Source: Asaia bogorensis (GTDB lineage: Bacteria > Pseudomonadota > Alphaproteobacteria > Acetobacterales > Acetobacteraceae). Taken from it: a DNA stretch of 64,000 bases. The notes beneath the pieces are model-generated. The model was given only the letters and a program-made list of their open reading frames with translations, searched no databases and was not told the DNA's origin. This document shows positions 17,173 to 26,068 of the stretch, one piece after another (the first letter of the stretch is position 1; the number at the start of each line of letters is the position of its first letter). The position numbers and the translations under genes are program-made. The stretch is taken from assembly GCA_945869965.1 (NCBI GenBank), contig CAMBRC010000008.1:1-64000 (forward strand), in the 5' to 3' direction.

Positions 17173-18161
17173 GGGGCGTTCCTGCCGAGGGTTTCAGGGT
17201 TCACGACGTAGCCGGGGTCCAGCTTGCCATCGAAATAGTCGAGGATGTTCAGCACCGCGCGGCGCGACATCTTGGCGTAGCATTCCAGCGGCGCTGCGGC
17301 GTTGTGCGGAGCCAGGACGACGTTGGGCAGCTTGAACAGCGGATTGTCGGGGTTCGGCGGTTCCTGGACCAGCACGTCCACTCCGGCCGCCTCGATGGTG
17401 CCGTCGGCCAGGGCGGCGGCCAAGGCGGGCTCGTCGACCAGGCCGCCGCGCGCCGTGTTGATCAGCCAGGCGGTGGGTTTCATCTGCTTGAGGAACGACG
17501 CATCGACCATCTTGCGGGTCTCATCCGACAGCGGGCAGTGCAGGCTGATCACATCGGCCTGGGGCACCGCCGCCATCAGATGTGGCGCCGGGGTGTGGCC
17601 GTCGGCGGCGATGCGCGGAGTGGGGAAGGCGGGGTCGTGCACCATCACCTTCATGCCGAAGGCGGTGCAGAGCTTGGCCACGCGTGTGCCGATACGGCCA
17701 TAGCCGACGATCAGGATCGTGCGTTCCGACAGCTCATGCATGCGCCGCCCGGTCTGGATCATCCAGGTCCCCGCCTGCACCGAGGCGTCGTACTCCGTGG
17801 TGCGGCGGGCTACGGCGAGCATCAGCATCATCGCGTGCTCGGCCACCGACAGGTCGTTGGCGCCGTTGACCACCCCCACCGTCACGCCGCGCCGCGTGCA
17901 TTCGGGAATGTCCAGCGTGTCGAACCCCACCCCGAAGCGGCTGACCACGCGCAGCTTGGGGGCGATGGCCAGCAGGTCGGCCTGGACCTTCTCCAGCCCG
18001 ACCATGATCGCGTCGGCGTCGCCGATATTCTCTGCCAGCTCCTTCTGCAGCGGCGGGCCGCGGAATTCGGTGGTGAGGATCTTCACCTCGATCTCCGGGC
18101 GGGCGGCCAGCATCGCCATGGCGGTTGGATGGAGCGCGCGGCAGAAGACGACTTTGGGCAT
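17169..18161 (-). CDS. D-2-hydroxyacid dehydrogenase, SerA-like
   Basis: The 330-residue protein resembles the catalytic part of phosphoglycerate dehydrogenase. NAD binding is at ILIVGYGRIGTRVAKLC near residue 149, with LHCPLSDETRKMVD and INTARGGLVDEPAL (conserved Arg), then Glu in VLVQEPP and His in VLAPHNAAA. It lacks the ACT domain of full SerA proteins. Its stop overlaps the class V aminotransferase start, suggesting a two-gene operon for hydroxyacid/amino acid conversion. Confidence 0.87.
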   Translation of the reverse strand: MPKVVFCRALHPTAMAMLAARPEIEVKILTTEFRGPPLQKELAENIGDADAIMVGLEKVQADLLAIAPKLRVVSRFGVGFDTLDIPECTRRGVTVGVVNGANDLSVAEHAMMLMLAVARRTTEYDASVQAGTWMIQTGRRMHELSERTILIVGYGRIGTRVAKLCTAFGMKVMVHDPAFPTPRIAADGHTPAPHLMAAVPQADVISLHCPLSDETRKMVDASFLKQMKPTAWLINTARGGLVDEPALAAALADGTIEAAGVDVLVQEPPNPDNPLFKLPNVVLAPHNAAAPLECYAKMSRRAVLNILDYFDGKLDPGYVVNPETLGRNAP

Positions 18162-18184
18162 GGCGTGTTCAATTCCTCAACGTT

Positions 18185-18805
18185 TCATTCTTCTGGTTCA
18201 ACGGCGCGCCCGAGATACTGCGTCCGCCCAAGCGCGGCCTCGACCGGGCGAAAGCCGTGCCGCTCCCAGAACCGCAAGGCTCCGGCATTGGCGCGATTGA
18301 CCCCGACATGGACGCAGCGTGCACCGTGGCCCGCCGCCGCGGCAAGCCAGGCGCGCAGCAATGCGGGTCCGACGCCGCGTCGTTGCTGGCGCGGCAACAG
18401 GTTCATGTGCAGATGCGCCGGGTATTGCCGGGTGACCTCGGCCGGGGTCGGCCGGGGATGATGGATCATGAAGGCGCGCCGTTGGTCGGCGGTCCAGGCC
18501 TCCGATGACGTGGCATCCGGGTCAGCATAGCGGCGGCGCAGGTCCGGCCACCAGGCCGATTCCAGCAGTGCCTCCCAGGCGGGGGTATCGACGGCGCCAA
18601 CCGCGAAGCCGGCCACACCGGCGGCATCCTCCACCACGAGGGCAAGCCCGGGCGCCAGCGTCGCATAAGGGGCGGCGTAGATGTGCCCGAGCAGGCGTGG
18701 GTCGTCGTGGAGCCGTGCGGCGTCACTGCCCAGGTGGCCTGTGGCCAGCGAAATGGCGTGCAGGGCTTCGATGTCTGTCACGCGGCAGTGCCGGATCATT
18801 GCCAT
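18185..18805 (-). CDS. GNAT-family N-acetyltransferase
   Basis: The 206-residue protein starts at the ATG at 18805, preceded by GAGGGG at an 8-base spacing. The acetyl-CoA binding motif is NLLPRQQRRGVGPALLRAWL near residue 136, with the Q/R-x-x-G-x-G/A pattern, and the C-terminal FWERHGFRPVE is typical of GNAT proteins. The layout, with HPRPTPAEVTRQYPAHLHMN before the motif, resembles the OGA-associated GNAT group. The substrate is unknown. It reads toward the SerA-like gene, 23 bases away. Confidence 0.85.
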   Translation of the reverse strand: MAMIRHCRVTDIEALHAISLATGHLGSDAARLHDDPRLLGHIYAAPYATLAPGLALVVEDAAGVAGFAVGAVDTPAWEALLESAWWPDLRRRYADPDATSSEAWTADQRRAFMIHHPRPTPAEVTRQYPAHLHMNLLPRQQRRGVGPALLRAWLAAAAGHGARCVHVGVNRANAGALRFWERHGFRPVEAALGRTQYLGRAVEPEE

Positions 18806-18898
18806 GTCGGGTACCCCTCGGCCAGACATGCGGAGGGCGTGCCCGGTGCGCTGTCGCAGCAATGTACCATGCCTTGCACCGCTGGGCGCCTGGCGTTA

Positions 18899-19018
18899 AT
18901 GTCCAAAGCCATGCGACCGGATGCCACCCCTGCCGAGCTGATTGCACGCGATGGCGCGTGTGTGCTGGCGCGCCCATCGCTCCTCCTCCTCCTTCGACTT
19001 ATCCGCCCCTGGGCGTGA
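18899..19018 (+). CDS. Leucine-rich leader peptide of leuA
   Basis: A short frame of 39 codons from the ATG at 18899 (or 35 from the ATG at 18911) ends RPSLLLLLRLIRPWA then TGA. It holds five consecutive Leu codons (CTC four times, then CTT) and a sixth one codon later, next to Ile. It lies 94 bases before leuA and is followed by three hairpins. This is the arrangement of ribosome-mediated attenuation of branched-chain amino acid genes, in which stalling at Leu codons under leucine starvation would change RNA folding. The mechanism is inferred; the codon run is seen directly. Confidence 0.75.
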   Translation: MSKAMRPDATPAELIARDGACVLARPSLLLLLRLIRPWA

Positions 19019-19019
19019 C

Positions 19020-19080
19020 GCCGCGCGACCGCGGCATCGCTCAGGGGAAGCCCTGAGAGCGGCTGCGCGCGCGCACAGCC
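19020..19080 (+). promoter_or_regulatory. Attenuator-like hairpins before leuA
   Basis: Three stems follow the leader stop codon: GCCGCG/CGCGGC (19020-19035, loop CGAC), CTCAGGG/CCCTGAG (19040-19057, loop GAAG) and GGCTG/CAGCC (19061-19080). None is followed by a T-run, so the terminator would be of the GC-rich, U-poor kind or would act by hiding the leuA start. Alternative pairings with the leader coding region could not be computed by eye. Confidence 0.5.
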
Positions 19081-19112
19081 TTGCGATGAGATCAGAACGA
19101 GGACACGCCATC

Positions 19113-20699
19113 ATGAGCATCAACCATCCCAGCTTCGGCAAGCTGGACGACGACCGCGTCATCATCTTCGACACCACGCTGCGCGACGGCGAGCAGTCGC
19201 CGGGGTTCTCGATGAACCTCAAGGAAAAACTGCGCATGGCCGAGGCCCTGGCCGAACTCGGCGTGGACGTCATGGAGGCCGGCTTCGCCATCGCCTCGAT
19301 CGGCGACTTCGAGAGTGTGAAGGCCATCGCCGAAACCGTCGGCCGCCGACCGGACGGGCCGGTGATCGCCAGCCTGGGCCGCCATGCCCGCGCCGACATC
19401 CTGCGCTCGGCCGAGGCGCTGAAGCCCGCTGCCCGGCCGCGCATCCATATCGTGATCGCCACCTCCGACCTGCACATGGAGCACAAGCTGCGCATGACGC
19501 GCGACGAAGTGCTCCAGAGCATCACTGACTGCGTCACCCTGGCGCGCCAGCACACCGACGATGTCGAGTGGTCGGCCGAAGACGGCAGCCGCAGCGATGA
19601 CGACTTCCTGTGCCGCGCCGTCGAAGCCGCGATCCAGGCCGGCGCCACCACCATCAACGTCCCCGACACCGTCGGCTACGCTCTGCCGGCGGATATAGGC
19701 CGGATGTTCACCATGCTGCGCAACCGGGTGCCAGGCGCCGAGAAGGTGATCTTCTCCGCCCACAACCACAACGACCTCGGCCTGGCCGTCGCCAACACCC
19801 TGGCCGCCCTGCAAGCCGGGGTGCGCCAAATCGAGTGCACCATCAACGGCATCGGCGAGCGGGCGGGCAATGCCGCGCTGGAAGAAGTCGTCATGGCCAT
19901 GCGCACCCGGCCGGACATCATCGCGGCCAAGCCGCGCATCGTCACCGAGCGCATCCTGCAAACCTCCAAACTTCTGTCAGCCATCACCGGCTTCGACGTC
20001 CAGCCCAACAAGGCCATCGTCGGGCGCAACGCCTTCGCCCATGAATCCGGCATCCACCAGGACGGCGTGCTGAAGAACGCCAAGACCTATGAGATCATGA
20101 CCCCGCAATCGATCGGCTGGGCGCGTTCCAACCTGGTCATGGGCAAGCACTCCGGCCGCGCCGCCTTCCGCGACAAGCTCAAGACCCTGGGCTACGGCGA
20201 TATCGGCGACAACCAGCTGAACGATGCCTTCCGCCGCTTCAAGGACCTGGCCGACCGCAAGAAGGTGGTGTTCGACGACGACATCGCCGCCCTGGTCGAC
20301 GACGAAGTGATGCGCGGCAATGACCGCATCAAGTTCGTCTCACTCGACCTGCGGGCGGGCACCAAAGCCCCGCCCAAAGCCGAGCTGGAACTGGACATTG
20401 ACGGGGTCACCGCGCTGGCCACCGCCACCGGCGACGGGCCGGTCGATGCCTGCTTCAACGCCGTCCAGCAACTCTTCCCGCACACCGCAACCCTGACGCT
20501 GTACTCGGTCGGCGCCGTCACCGAAGGCACCGACGCGCAAGCCCGCGTCACCGTCCGCCTGGAAGAAAACGGCAAGATGGTCGACGGCCAAGGGGCGGAT
20601 ACCGACACCATCGTCGCCTCGGTCCGCGCCTACGTCCACGCGCTGAACAAGCTCCTGGTCAAGCGCGAGCGCACCGAGCCTGCCGCCATTTCGGCCTGA
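19113..20699 (+). CDS. leuA: 2-isopropylmalate synthase
   Basis: The 528-residue enzyme condenses acetyl-CoA with 2-oxoisovalerate, the committed step of leucine synthesis. Family motifs are FDTTLRDGEQSPGFSMN near residue 18 (metal-binding Asp), the metal-binding SAHNHNDLGLAVAN near residue 210, NGIGERAGNAALEE, and HESGIHQDG near residue 310. The C-terminal 130 residues form the regulatory LeuA dimer domain for leucine feedback inhibition. The ATG at 19113 gives the usual N-terminus. The frame is open upstream through the leader region, but that part is unlike LeuA. Confidence 0.96.
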   Translation: MSINHPSFGKLDDDRVIIFDTTLRDGEQSPGFSMNLKEKLRMAEALAELGVDVMEAGFAIASIGDFESVKAIAETVGRRPDGPVIASLGRHARADILRSAEALKPAARPRIHIVIATSDLHMEHKLRMTRDEVLQSITDCVTLARQHTDDVEWSAEDGSRSDDDFLCRAVEAAIQAGATTINVPDTVGYALPADIGRMFTMLRNRVPGAEKVIFSAHNHNDLGLAVANTLAALQAGVRQIECTINGIGERAGNAALEEVVMAMRTRPDIIAAKPRIVTERILQTSKLLSAITGFDVQPNKAIVGRNAFAHESGIHQDGVLKNAKTYEIMTPQSIGWARSNLVMGKHSGRAAFRDKLKTLGYGDIGDNQLNDAFRRFKDLADRKKVVFDDDIAALVDDEVMRGNDRIKFVSLDLRAGTKAPPKAELELDIDGVTALATATGDGPVDACFNAVQQLFPHTATLTLYSVGAVTEGTDAQARVTVRLEENGKMVDGQGADTDTIVASVRAYVHALNKLLVKRERTEPAAISA

Positions 20700-20704
20700 C
20701 CGCG

Positions 20705-21751
20705 CTAGCCTGCGGAAAGCTGCACCCCGTCGCGGCCTTTGGGCGGCTCGGCTTGGGCGGCGTAGTTCAGGTTGCGGTACCAGACCATGTACTCCGGGTA
20801 GGTCATGGTCTCGTATCGCGGCGGGTTGCCGGGGTTGGTGCAGGTTGGCAGGCATGCCATGTCGGTGGTGTAGGCGCAGTCGAAGAAGAACGGGATGGCG
20901 TAGCGTTCCTGGCCTGAGCGGTTGATGACGCGGTGTGGGGTGGCGAGGAAGCGTTCGTTGGTCCAGCGCCGCATCATGTCGCCGCCATTGACCAGGAAGC
21001 TGCCGGGCAGGGCGGGGGCGTCGATCCAGTTTCCGTTCGGCAGGCGGATGGACAGGCCGGGCACCTTGTTCTGCGCCAGCAGGGTCATGAAACTGGTGTC
21101 GCTGTGCGGCGCCAGGCCGAATTCGTTTTCGTCGGTGCTGTCCTGTTGCGGGTAGTGCGACATGCGCAGGGTGTACATCGGGGGGGCGAAGCGGGTGGTG
21201 AAGAAGTCGGGCGACAGGTCCAGGGCGGTGGCGTAGAGCGGTAACAGGTTGAGGCCGAGCTGTTCCATGGCGGTGGCATAGGCCATCACGGTGTCGCGGA
21301 AGCCGGGCAGGTCGGCGGGCCATTGGTTGGTGCCGCGGAAGGGCAGGGCAGCGAGGACGTCCGGGTGGTCGGGGGCGAGGTCGCGCTTGACGAAGAAGGC
21401 TTCGTTGACGTTGGGCTTGTTGTTCGGGTTGATCTTGGAGTGGCGGGTGACCGAGCCGCGGACCGGCAGGTAGCCGATATTGTGCTGGTTGATCTTCAGC
21501 TTGATTTTTTCGTCGAGCGGTTGGGCGTGGAAGCGCTTTGCGGCATCAAAGGCTGAGTCGACCAGGGTTTGGGCCACGCCGTGGCCGGTGATGAAGTAGA
21601 AGCCGACGTTTTCCAGGGCGTGGCGCAAGGCTACGCCGGTGGCTTCGCGTGCGCCGGGTTTGCCGGCCAGGTAGTCGGCGAGGTCGATCACCGGGATTTC
21701 TTCCGGTGCGTCGGGGCGGATCGGGTTCAGGCTGGGGGCGAGATGGTTCAT
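20705..21751 (-). CDS. 2-oxoglutarate/Fe(II) oxygenase, isopenicillin N synthase family
   Basis: The 348-residue protein from the ATG at 21751 has the N-terminal IPVIDLADYLAG and GFYFITGHGV typical of the DIOX_N domain. The C-terminal jelly roll has the iron ligands HSD (APHSDTSFMTLLAQ) near residue 213 and a distal His in ATPHRVINRSGQERYAIPFF, where the R-x-S-like segment binds 2-oxoglutarate. It should hydroxylate a small molecule. It ends 5 bases after leuA on the opposite strand and is divergent from kynU, sharing a short promoter region with it. Confidence 0.88.
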   Translation of the reverse strand: MNHLAPSLNPIRPDAPEEIPVIDLADYLAGKPGAREATGVALRHALENVGFYFITGHGVAQTLVDSAFDAAKRFHAQPLDEKIKLKINQHNIGYLPVRGSVTRHSKINPNNKPNVNEAFFVKRDLAPDHPDVLAALPFRGTNQWPADLPGFRDTVMAYATAMEQLGLNLLPLYATALDLSPDFFTTRFAPPMYTLRMSHYPQQDSTDENEFGLAPHSDTSFMTLLAQNKVPGLSIRLPNGNWIDAPALPGSFLVNGGDMMRRWTNERFLATPHRVINRSGQERYAIPFFFDCAYTTDMACLPTCTNPGNPPRYETMTYPEYMVWYRNLNYAAQAEPPKGRDGVQLSAG

Positions 21752-21813
21752 GGCCGGGCCTCCGGGTTTTGCCGTGTGTTGCGATCGGCGGGGCATCCGG
21801 ACCACCATACACC

Positions 21814-23052
21814 ATGAGCATCACCCGGATCGACCTTGAAGCCCTGGATATCGCCGATGAGCTGGCGCCGTTGCGGGAGCTGTTCGCGCTGCCCGAGGGG
21901 GTGGTCTATCTCGATGGCAATTCGCTTGGTGCCCTGCCGAAGGCGACGCCAGGGCGGGTGGCCGAAGTTGTGCAGGAGGAGTGGGGCCGGGGGCTGATCC
22001 GCAGTTGGAACGACGCCGGGTGGATGGCGATGCCTGGGCGGGTGGGGGACAAGATTGCCCGGCTGATCGGGGCGGCGCCGGGGACGGTGATGGTGGCGGA
22101 TTCGACGTCGGTCAATCTGTTCAAGCTGCTGGGGGCTGCGTTGGCGGCTCGGCCGGGACGGCGGGTGATTGTGTCGGAGCGGGGGAATTTTCCGACGGAT
22201 CTGTATGTGGCCGAAGGATTGGCGGCGTTGGTGGATCGGGGGCATTCGCTTCGGTTGGTGGAGCCGGAGGGGATTGTCGGGGCGATTGATGAGGACGTGG
22301 CGGTCGTGATGTTGACGCAGGTCAATTATCACACCGGGGCGATGCTCGACATGGGGGCGATTACCCGGGCGGCACATGCGCGGGGGGCGTTGGTGTTGTG
22401 GGATCTCGCCCATTCGGCGGGGGCGGTGCCGGTTGAATTGGCCGGGTGTGATGTCGATCTGGCGGTTGGGTGTGGGTATAAGTTTCTCAATGGCGGGCCG
22501 GGGGCGCCGGCGTTTTTGTATGTGGCGCCGCGGTTGCAGGAGAGCTTGCGCTATCCGTTGACCGGGTGGCTGGGGCATGCGGCGCCGTTTGCGTTTGAGA
22601 CGGGGTATCGGCCGGGGGTGGGGATTGGCCGAACGATGGTGGGGACGCCGCCGGTGCTGAGTTTGGCGGCGTTGGAAGTTGGGGTGGATATCGCGTTGCG
22701 GGCGCCGATGGCGGCGGTTCGGGAGAAGTCCATTCATCAGACGAGGTTGTTCGCGGCGCTGGTGGCGCAGATGGCGGGGCCGTGGGGGTTTCGGCTGGTG
22801 TCGCCGCGCGAGGCGGCGCTGCGGGGGAGCCAGGTCTGTCTGGCGCATGAGCAGGCGTATCCGGTCATGCAGGCGTTGATTGCGCGCGGGGTGATCGGTG
22901 ATTTCCGGGCGCCGGATATCCTGCGGTTTGGGATCACGCCGTTGTACACGCGCTATGTCGATCTTTGGCTTGCGGCGGAGGCGTTGCGGTTGGTGATGGT
23001 GCGGGGCGAGTGGCAGCTGGCGCAGAACCGGGTTCGGCGGGTGGTGACGTAA
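21814..23052 (+). CDS. kynU: Kynureninase
   Basis: The 412-residue PLP enzyme cleaves kynurenine to anthranilate and alanine. Markers include VYLDGNSLGALPKATP near residue 28, WNDAGWMAMP, the PLP-binding DLAHSAGAVPVEL near residue 200, and the Schiff-base Lys in VGCGYKFLNGGPGAP near residue 227. Length matches the family. No tryptophan dioxygenase or formamidase gene is adjacent. The divergent 2OG oxygenase might act on a related aromatic compound, but this is speculation. Confidence 0.95.
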   Translation: MSITRIDLEALDIADELAPLRELFALPEGVVYLDGNSLGALPKATPGRVAEVVQEEWGRGLIRSWNDAGWMAMPGRVGDKIARLIGAAPGTVMVADSTSVNLFKLLGAALAARPGRRVIVSERGNFPTDLYVAEGLAALVDRGHSLRLVEPEGIVGAIDEDVAVVMLTQVNYHTGAMLDMGAITRAAHARGALVLWDLAHSAGAVPVELAGCDVDLAVGCGYKFLNGGPGAPAFLYVAPRLQESLRYPLTGWLGHAAPFAFETGYRPGVGIGRTMVGTPPVLSLAALEVGVDIALRAPMAAVREKSIHQTRLFAALVAQMAGPWGFRLVSPREAALRGSQVCLAHEQAYPVMQALIARGVIGDFRAPDILRFGITPLYTRYVDLWLAAEALRLVMVRGEWQLAQNRVRRVVT

Positions 23053-23501
23053 TTATATAACGATATCGAAACAATTTGGGCGCAGTTTTGCGACGGCCTC
23101 CACGGCGCTTTTTGACGGAATGCCGGTGGGGGAGCGCGGTCCTGGCGCGGGCGCCGGGTTGGTGGGGCGAAGGGCGCGGCCCGGGCCGGTGCTGTGGCTC
23201 GTGGGCGAATTCGGGGGGCGCGCGGGAGCTTGGGCGTGCGGCGGGCGTGAATCGGCCGGGCGGCGCGCGGGGCGGTGCTGGGGCGTGATGTGGTGGCGCG
23301 GGTGCGGCGGATCGGGGGCCGGGGGAGTTGGCCGGCCTGCCAGAGGGCGAAGACCTGTTCCAGGCGGGTGAAAATGCGCACCAAGGCGGCGATGATCAGG
23401 GCGTGGATGGCGGCCGGAATCCAGGCGCACTTCTCCTCGGCCTGCGCCGTGTGGCGCAGGTGGGCGATCCGGTCGCCGAGGGAGGGTGCATGTGTTTCCA
23501 T
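22953..23501 (-). CDS. Small Pro/Arg-rich protein, paralogue of the one near 52669
   Basis: A frame from the ATG at 23501 (METHAPSLGDRIAHLRHT) has a hydrophobic helix IPAAIHALIIAALVRIFTRL followed by EQVFALWQAGQLPRPP and then a long Pro/Arg/Ala-rich tail. The locus near 52669 shows the same order (RLDAVFRQLEALFAGWQAGT then LPAPRP), and the two share a CAAATT...CGATATC DNA motif at the far end. The frame runs into the 3' end of kynU on the other strand, so the true stop is unsure. GC skew can make such frames by chance, hence the low confidence. No function is proposed. Confidence 0.35.
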   Translation of the reverse strand: METHAPSLGDRIAHLRHTAQAEEKCAWIPAAIHALIIAALVRIFTRLEQVFALWQAGQLPRPPIRRTRATTSRPSTAPRAARPIHARRTPKLPRAPRIRPRATAPARAAPFAPPTRRPRQDRAPPPAFRQKAPWRPSQNCAQIVSISLYNYVTTRRTRFCASCHSPRTITNRNASAASQRST

Positions 23502-23578
23502 GCGGCGTATACTAACTAACTTAACGCCGATGGACAAGGAAAAAATGCGAGGGGAGCGATTTTTTTTGGTGAGGGAAG

Positions 23579-23621
23579 AGCCCCCCTCCGGCTCCCCCCG
23601 CCTAAGCGCGAGGGGAGAGAA
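23579..23621. repeat. Family B C-rich/G-rich repeat (copy 1)
   Basis: The repeat begins AGCCCCCCTCCGGCTCCCCC and continues CGCCTAAGCGCGAGGGGAGAG. The same sequence recurs near 25929 and, with a shorter centre, near 56290. The C-tract and the G-tract can pair around the AAGCG centre. It sits directly next to a family A half. Confidence 0.8.
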
Positions 23622-23630
23622 GATTCTTAG

Positions 23631-23671
23631 TGGATGAAGTTTTTTTGCTTCTTTTTGTTCACAAAAAGAAG
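23631..23671. repeat. Family A single half (locus 8)
   Basis: This is a right half: TGGATGAAGTTTTTTTGC, then a CTTC...GAAG hairpin with loop GTTCA. It lies just before the stop codon of the convergent copD gene and probably terminates transcription. Confidence 0.85.
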
Positions 23672-23676
23672 ACTCT

Positions 23677-25329
23677 CTATGCCTCGCGATAGATCAGCAG
23701 CACCAGCCCCACGACGAGGAAGCACAGCGGCCAGATCCAGCCGGCGATGCGGCTGCCGGGCGGGTCGAGGCGGAGTTCGAGCCAGCGGGCCCAGGCGCCG
23801 GCGACGCCGGCCAGGGCGAGCGGGGTGTGGGTGATTTCGATCAGCAGTTGTTCGCGGACATTGGCGATGGCGTGGCTGTGGGTCAGCAGGGCGATGCCGG
23901 AAAGGGCGGTGGCGAGCGGGAAGACCAGGGGTTGCCAGCCGGTGGTTTGCTTGGTGATGCGGACTTTCCATTCGAACAGGGCGAAGCAGATCAGGACCAG
24001 CACGATGAAGCGGTGCTGGAGCACTTCGACGTCGCGCAGGCTGTCCATGAAGGAGATGGCGCCCATGGGCCAGGCTTCGGGGTCGGAGCGCCAGAACAGG
24101 AAGCCGGCAAGGCCGAGGAACAGCAGGGGCCAGTGGCCGGCGGGGCTGAAGCCGGCCCGGTGCAGCAGGGCCATCAGGGCGATGGCGACGACGAAGAGGC
24201 CGGCCCAGTGGTGGTTGTATTCCGACCAGGCGAGGTCTGCGGCGTTGCGCGGCGGGATGATGCCGGCGCCGGGGGTGAAGGCGAGTTGCGGTTTTGATCC
24301 GGCGGCGCGGGCTTCTTCGTCCAGTTTGGCTTGCAGGGCGGGTTGGGTGAGTTCGCCGTGTTCGGGGGATTCGAGGCGGGGCCATTGCGGCCAGTTGCGG
24401 TCGACGATTTCCTGCCAGGTTACTCGATCTTCGCGCAGGTCGACGGCGGGGGGGACCGAGGTGAGCGAGGCGGCGGCGAAGAAGATGGTGATGCCGATGC
24501 CGAGTTCGACTTCGGCGAAGCGGCGCAGGCGGGTGGTGGGCTCGGCCCGGTTGCGGCGCAGGCGGCGGATCAGGCGGAAATTGCCGAGGCCGAGCAGCAG
24601 CAGGCCGGCGAACATGGCGGCCTTGGACGAGGTCATGACGCCGTAGGCGGTGCCGTATGTGGCGGTGATGTCGCCGATATAGGTCCATGCCAGGATGGCG
24701 GCGGTGCCGAGGAGGCAGGCGACACCGATGGCGGAGATTGTGGAGAAGCGCTCGCCGACGACGACCATGGCGCCGGGGACGCGGGCGCGGGCCAGGGCGG
24801 CGAGGAAGGCGGGGAGGCCGCCGATCCAGAGCGCGGCGCCGAACTGGTGGATGCCGGAGACGACCAGCAGGGGGAGGCTGTGTTCGAGCCGGGCGGCGGC
24901 GTGGGTGGAGAAGGTGGCGGCGGCCAGGGTGGCGGCGACCAGGGGCAGCACCAGCCACCAGGGGGCGCGGGCGCCGAAGCCGAACAGCACGGCGGCCAGG
25001 AGCAGTACCGCGGCGATGCGCGCCACCCCGGCGAGCGCGAACTGGGCGCCCAGGGCGTCGGCGATCGGCATGTCCAGCGTGGTGGTCAGGACCAGGGCAG
25101 GCAGGGCCAGGCCGCCGGCTTCGGCCAGGGCCATGGCGATGGACGCCCAGCCGGCGATGCGGACGGTGTCCCTGCCGATGGAGTGACCGGTGGCGCCGAG
25201 CAGCCAGGCGCGCGGCTGGGCGAGGAAGATCAGGAACAGGGCGGAACCGAGGGCGACGGACTGGCCGGCCAGGGTGACGCCGTGAAGGATGATCGAGAAA
25301 TAGCCGAAGAGGTCGACCAGGAGTTCCAT
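23677..25329 (-). CDS. copD: CopD-family copper resistance membrane protein
   Basis: The 550-residue protein has many hydrophobic segments. The N-terminal half matches CopD (HGVTLAGQSVALGSALFL, SGIHQFGAALWIGGLPAFL), with conserved His in the membrane thought to carry copper. A soluble stretch near residues 310-375 follows, then a second membrane part with HHWAGLFVV and LQHRFIVLVLI. That is longer than simple CopD, as in fused CopD forms. copC starts one base upstream, so the two form a copper-handling pair spanning periplasm and inner membrane. Confidence 0.85.
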   Translation of the reverse strand: MELLVDLFGYFSIILHGVTLAGQSVALGSALFLIFLAQPRAWLLGATGHSIGRDTVRIAGWASIAMALAEAGGLALPALVLTTTLDMPIADALGAQFALAGVARIAAVLLLAAVLFGFGARAPWWLVLPLVAATLAAATFSTHAAARLEHSLPLLVVSGIHQFGAALWIGGLPAFLAALARARVPGAMVVVGERFSTISAIGVACLLGTAAILAWTYIGDITATYGTAYGVMTSSKAAMFAGLLLLGLGNFRLIRRLRRNRAEPTTRLRRFAEVELGIGITIFFAAASLTSVPPAVDLREDRVTWQEIVDRNWPQWPRLESPEHGELTQPALQAKLDEEARAAGSKPQLAFTPGAGIIPPRNAADLAWSEYNHHWAGLFVVAIALMALLHRAGFSPAGHWPLLFLGLAGFLFWRSDPEAWPMGAISFMDSLRDVEVLQHRFIVLVLICFALFEWKVRITKQTTGWQPLVFPLATALSGIALLTHSHAIANVREQLLIEITHTPLALAGVAGAWARWLELRLDPPGSRIAGWIWPLCFLVVGLVLLIYREA

Positions 25330-25330
25330 G

Positions 25331-25681
25331 TCAGGGAGCCGTCACGCTGAAGGGTACTTCGCCGCGGGTGATGTGGCCGTCGAGTGCCAGGACCTGCCAG
25401 CGCAGGGTGTGCGGGCCGGGGGTGAGGGTTGTGTTGGCCGACAGCACGTCGTCCGAGCCGGGCAGGAGGGCCAGGATTTCGGGCGACTTGTCCGGGCGCA
25501 GCAAAGTGAGGCGCGAGCGGGCGAGGTCGAGGCGGCTGTTGAAGCGCAGGGTCAGGGCGTGCGCGCCGGCGGGCAGGCGGGCGGCGTGGCGCGGGGCGCT
25601 CGCCATCAGGATGGCGTGGGCGGAGGCCGGCGCTGGGAGGGCGGCGAGCGCGGCCAGGGCCAGGAGGCGGCGTCGTTGCAT
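25331..25681 (-). CDS. copC: CopC periplasmic copper-binding protein
   Basis: The 116-residue protein has a signal peptide ([20 protein letters not shown], cleavage after AHA or ASA) and a CopC beta-sandwich. The mature N-terminus has His in HAILMASAPRHAARL and the C-terminal part has DGHITRGEVPF; the N-terminal His and the late DGH are the usual Cu(II) ligands. Length is typical. An in-frame GTG at 25690 could add three residues. It is one base upstream of copD and surely co-transcribed. Confidence 0.88.
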   Translation of the reverse strand: MQRRRLLALAALAALPAPASAHAILMASAPRHAARLPAGAHALTLRFNSRLDLARSRLTLLRPDKSPEILALLPGSDDVLSANTTLTPGPHTLRWQVLALDGHITRGEVPFSVTAP

Positions 25682-25801
25682 GTTGGTCACGTGTCGGCAC
25701 CCGGGTCCTGGCGCCGCGGCTGGATGAGGCGCTTGTGGTGGCGCGGTTTAGCCTTGGTGGGGGGTGGTGTCCAATGGGGGGGATGGAAGGGAAGGGGAAG
25801 T

Positions 25802-26021
25802 CTTCTTTTTGTGAACAAAAAGAAGCAAAAAAACTTTGTTCGTTTGCGGGGATGCTGGATGTCGATGTGTTGGGGGACGGAGGTGTTGGTCCTTCGTTTT
25901 GCCTGGGATGACGAAAGCGGGGCGGAAAGAGCCCCCCTCCGGCTCCCCCCGCCCAAGCGCGAGGGGAGAGACGTAAGCAGTGGATAAAGTTTTTTTGCTT
26001 CTTTTTGTTCACAAAAAGAAG
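25802..26021. repeat. Composite: family A pair enclosing family D and B repeats (locus 9)
   Basis: The left A half is at 25802-25845 (CTTC...GAAG hairpin, tail ending TTCGTTT) and the right A half at 25981-26021. Between them lie a family D motif at 25889-25917 (CCTTCGTTTTGCCTGGGATG) and a family B copy at 25929-25970. This block fills most of the 380-base gap between copC and the thioesterase gene, in which no gene is seen. Confidence 0.85.
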
Positions 26022-26068
26022 ACTTCTCCTGGCCTGTTTTTCCCTGCCTGGACCTGGGCCGGCAAACC

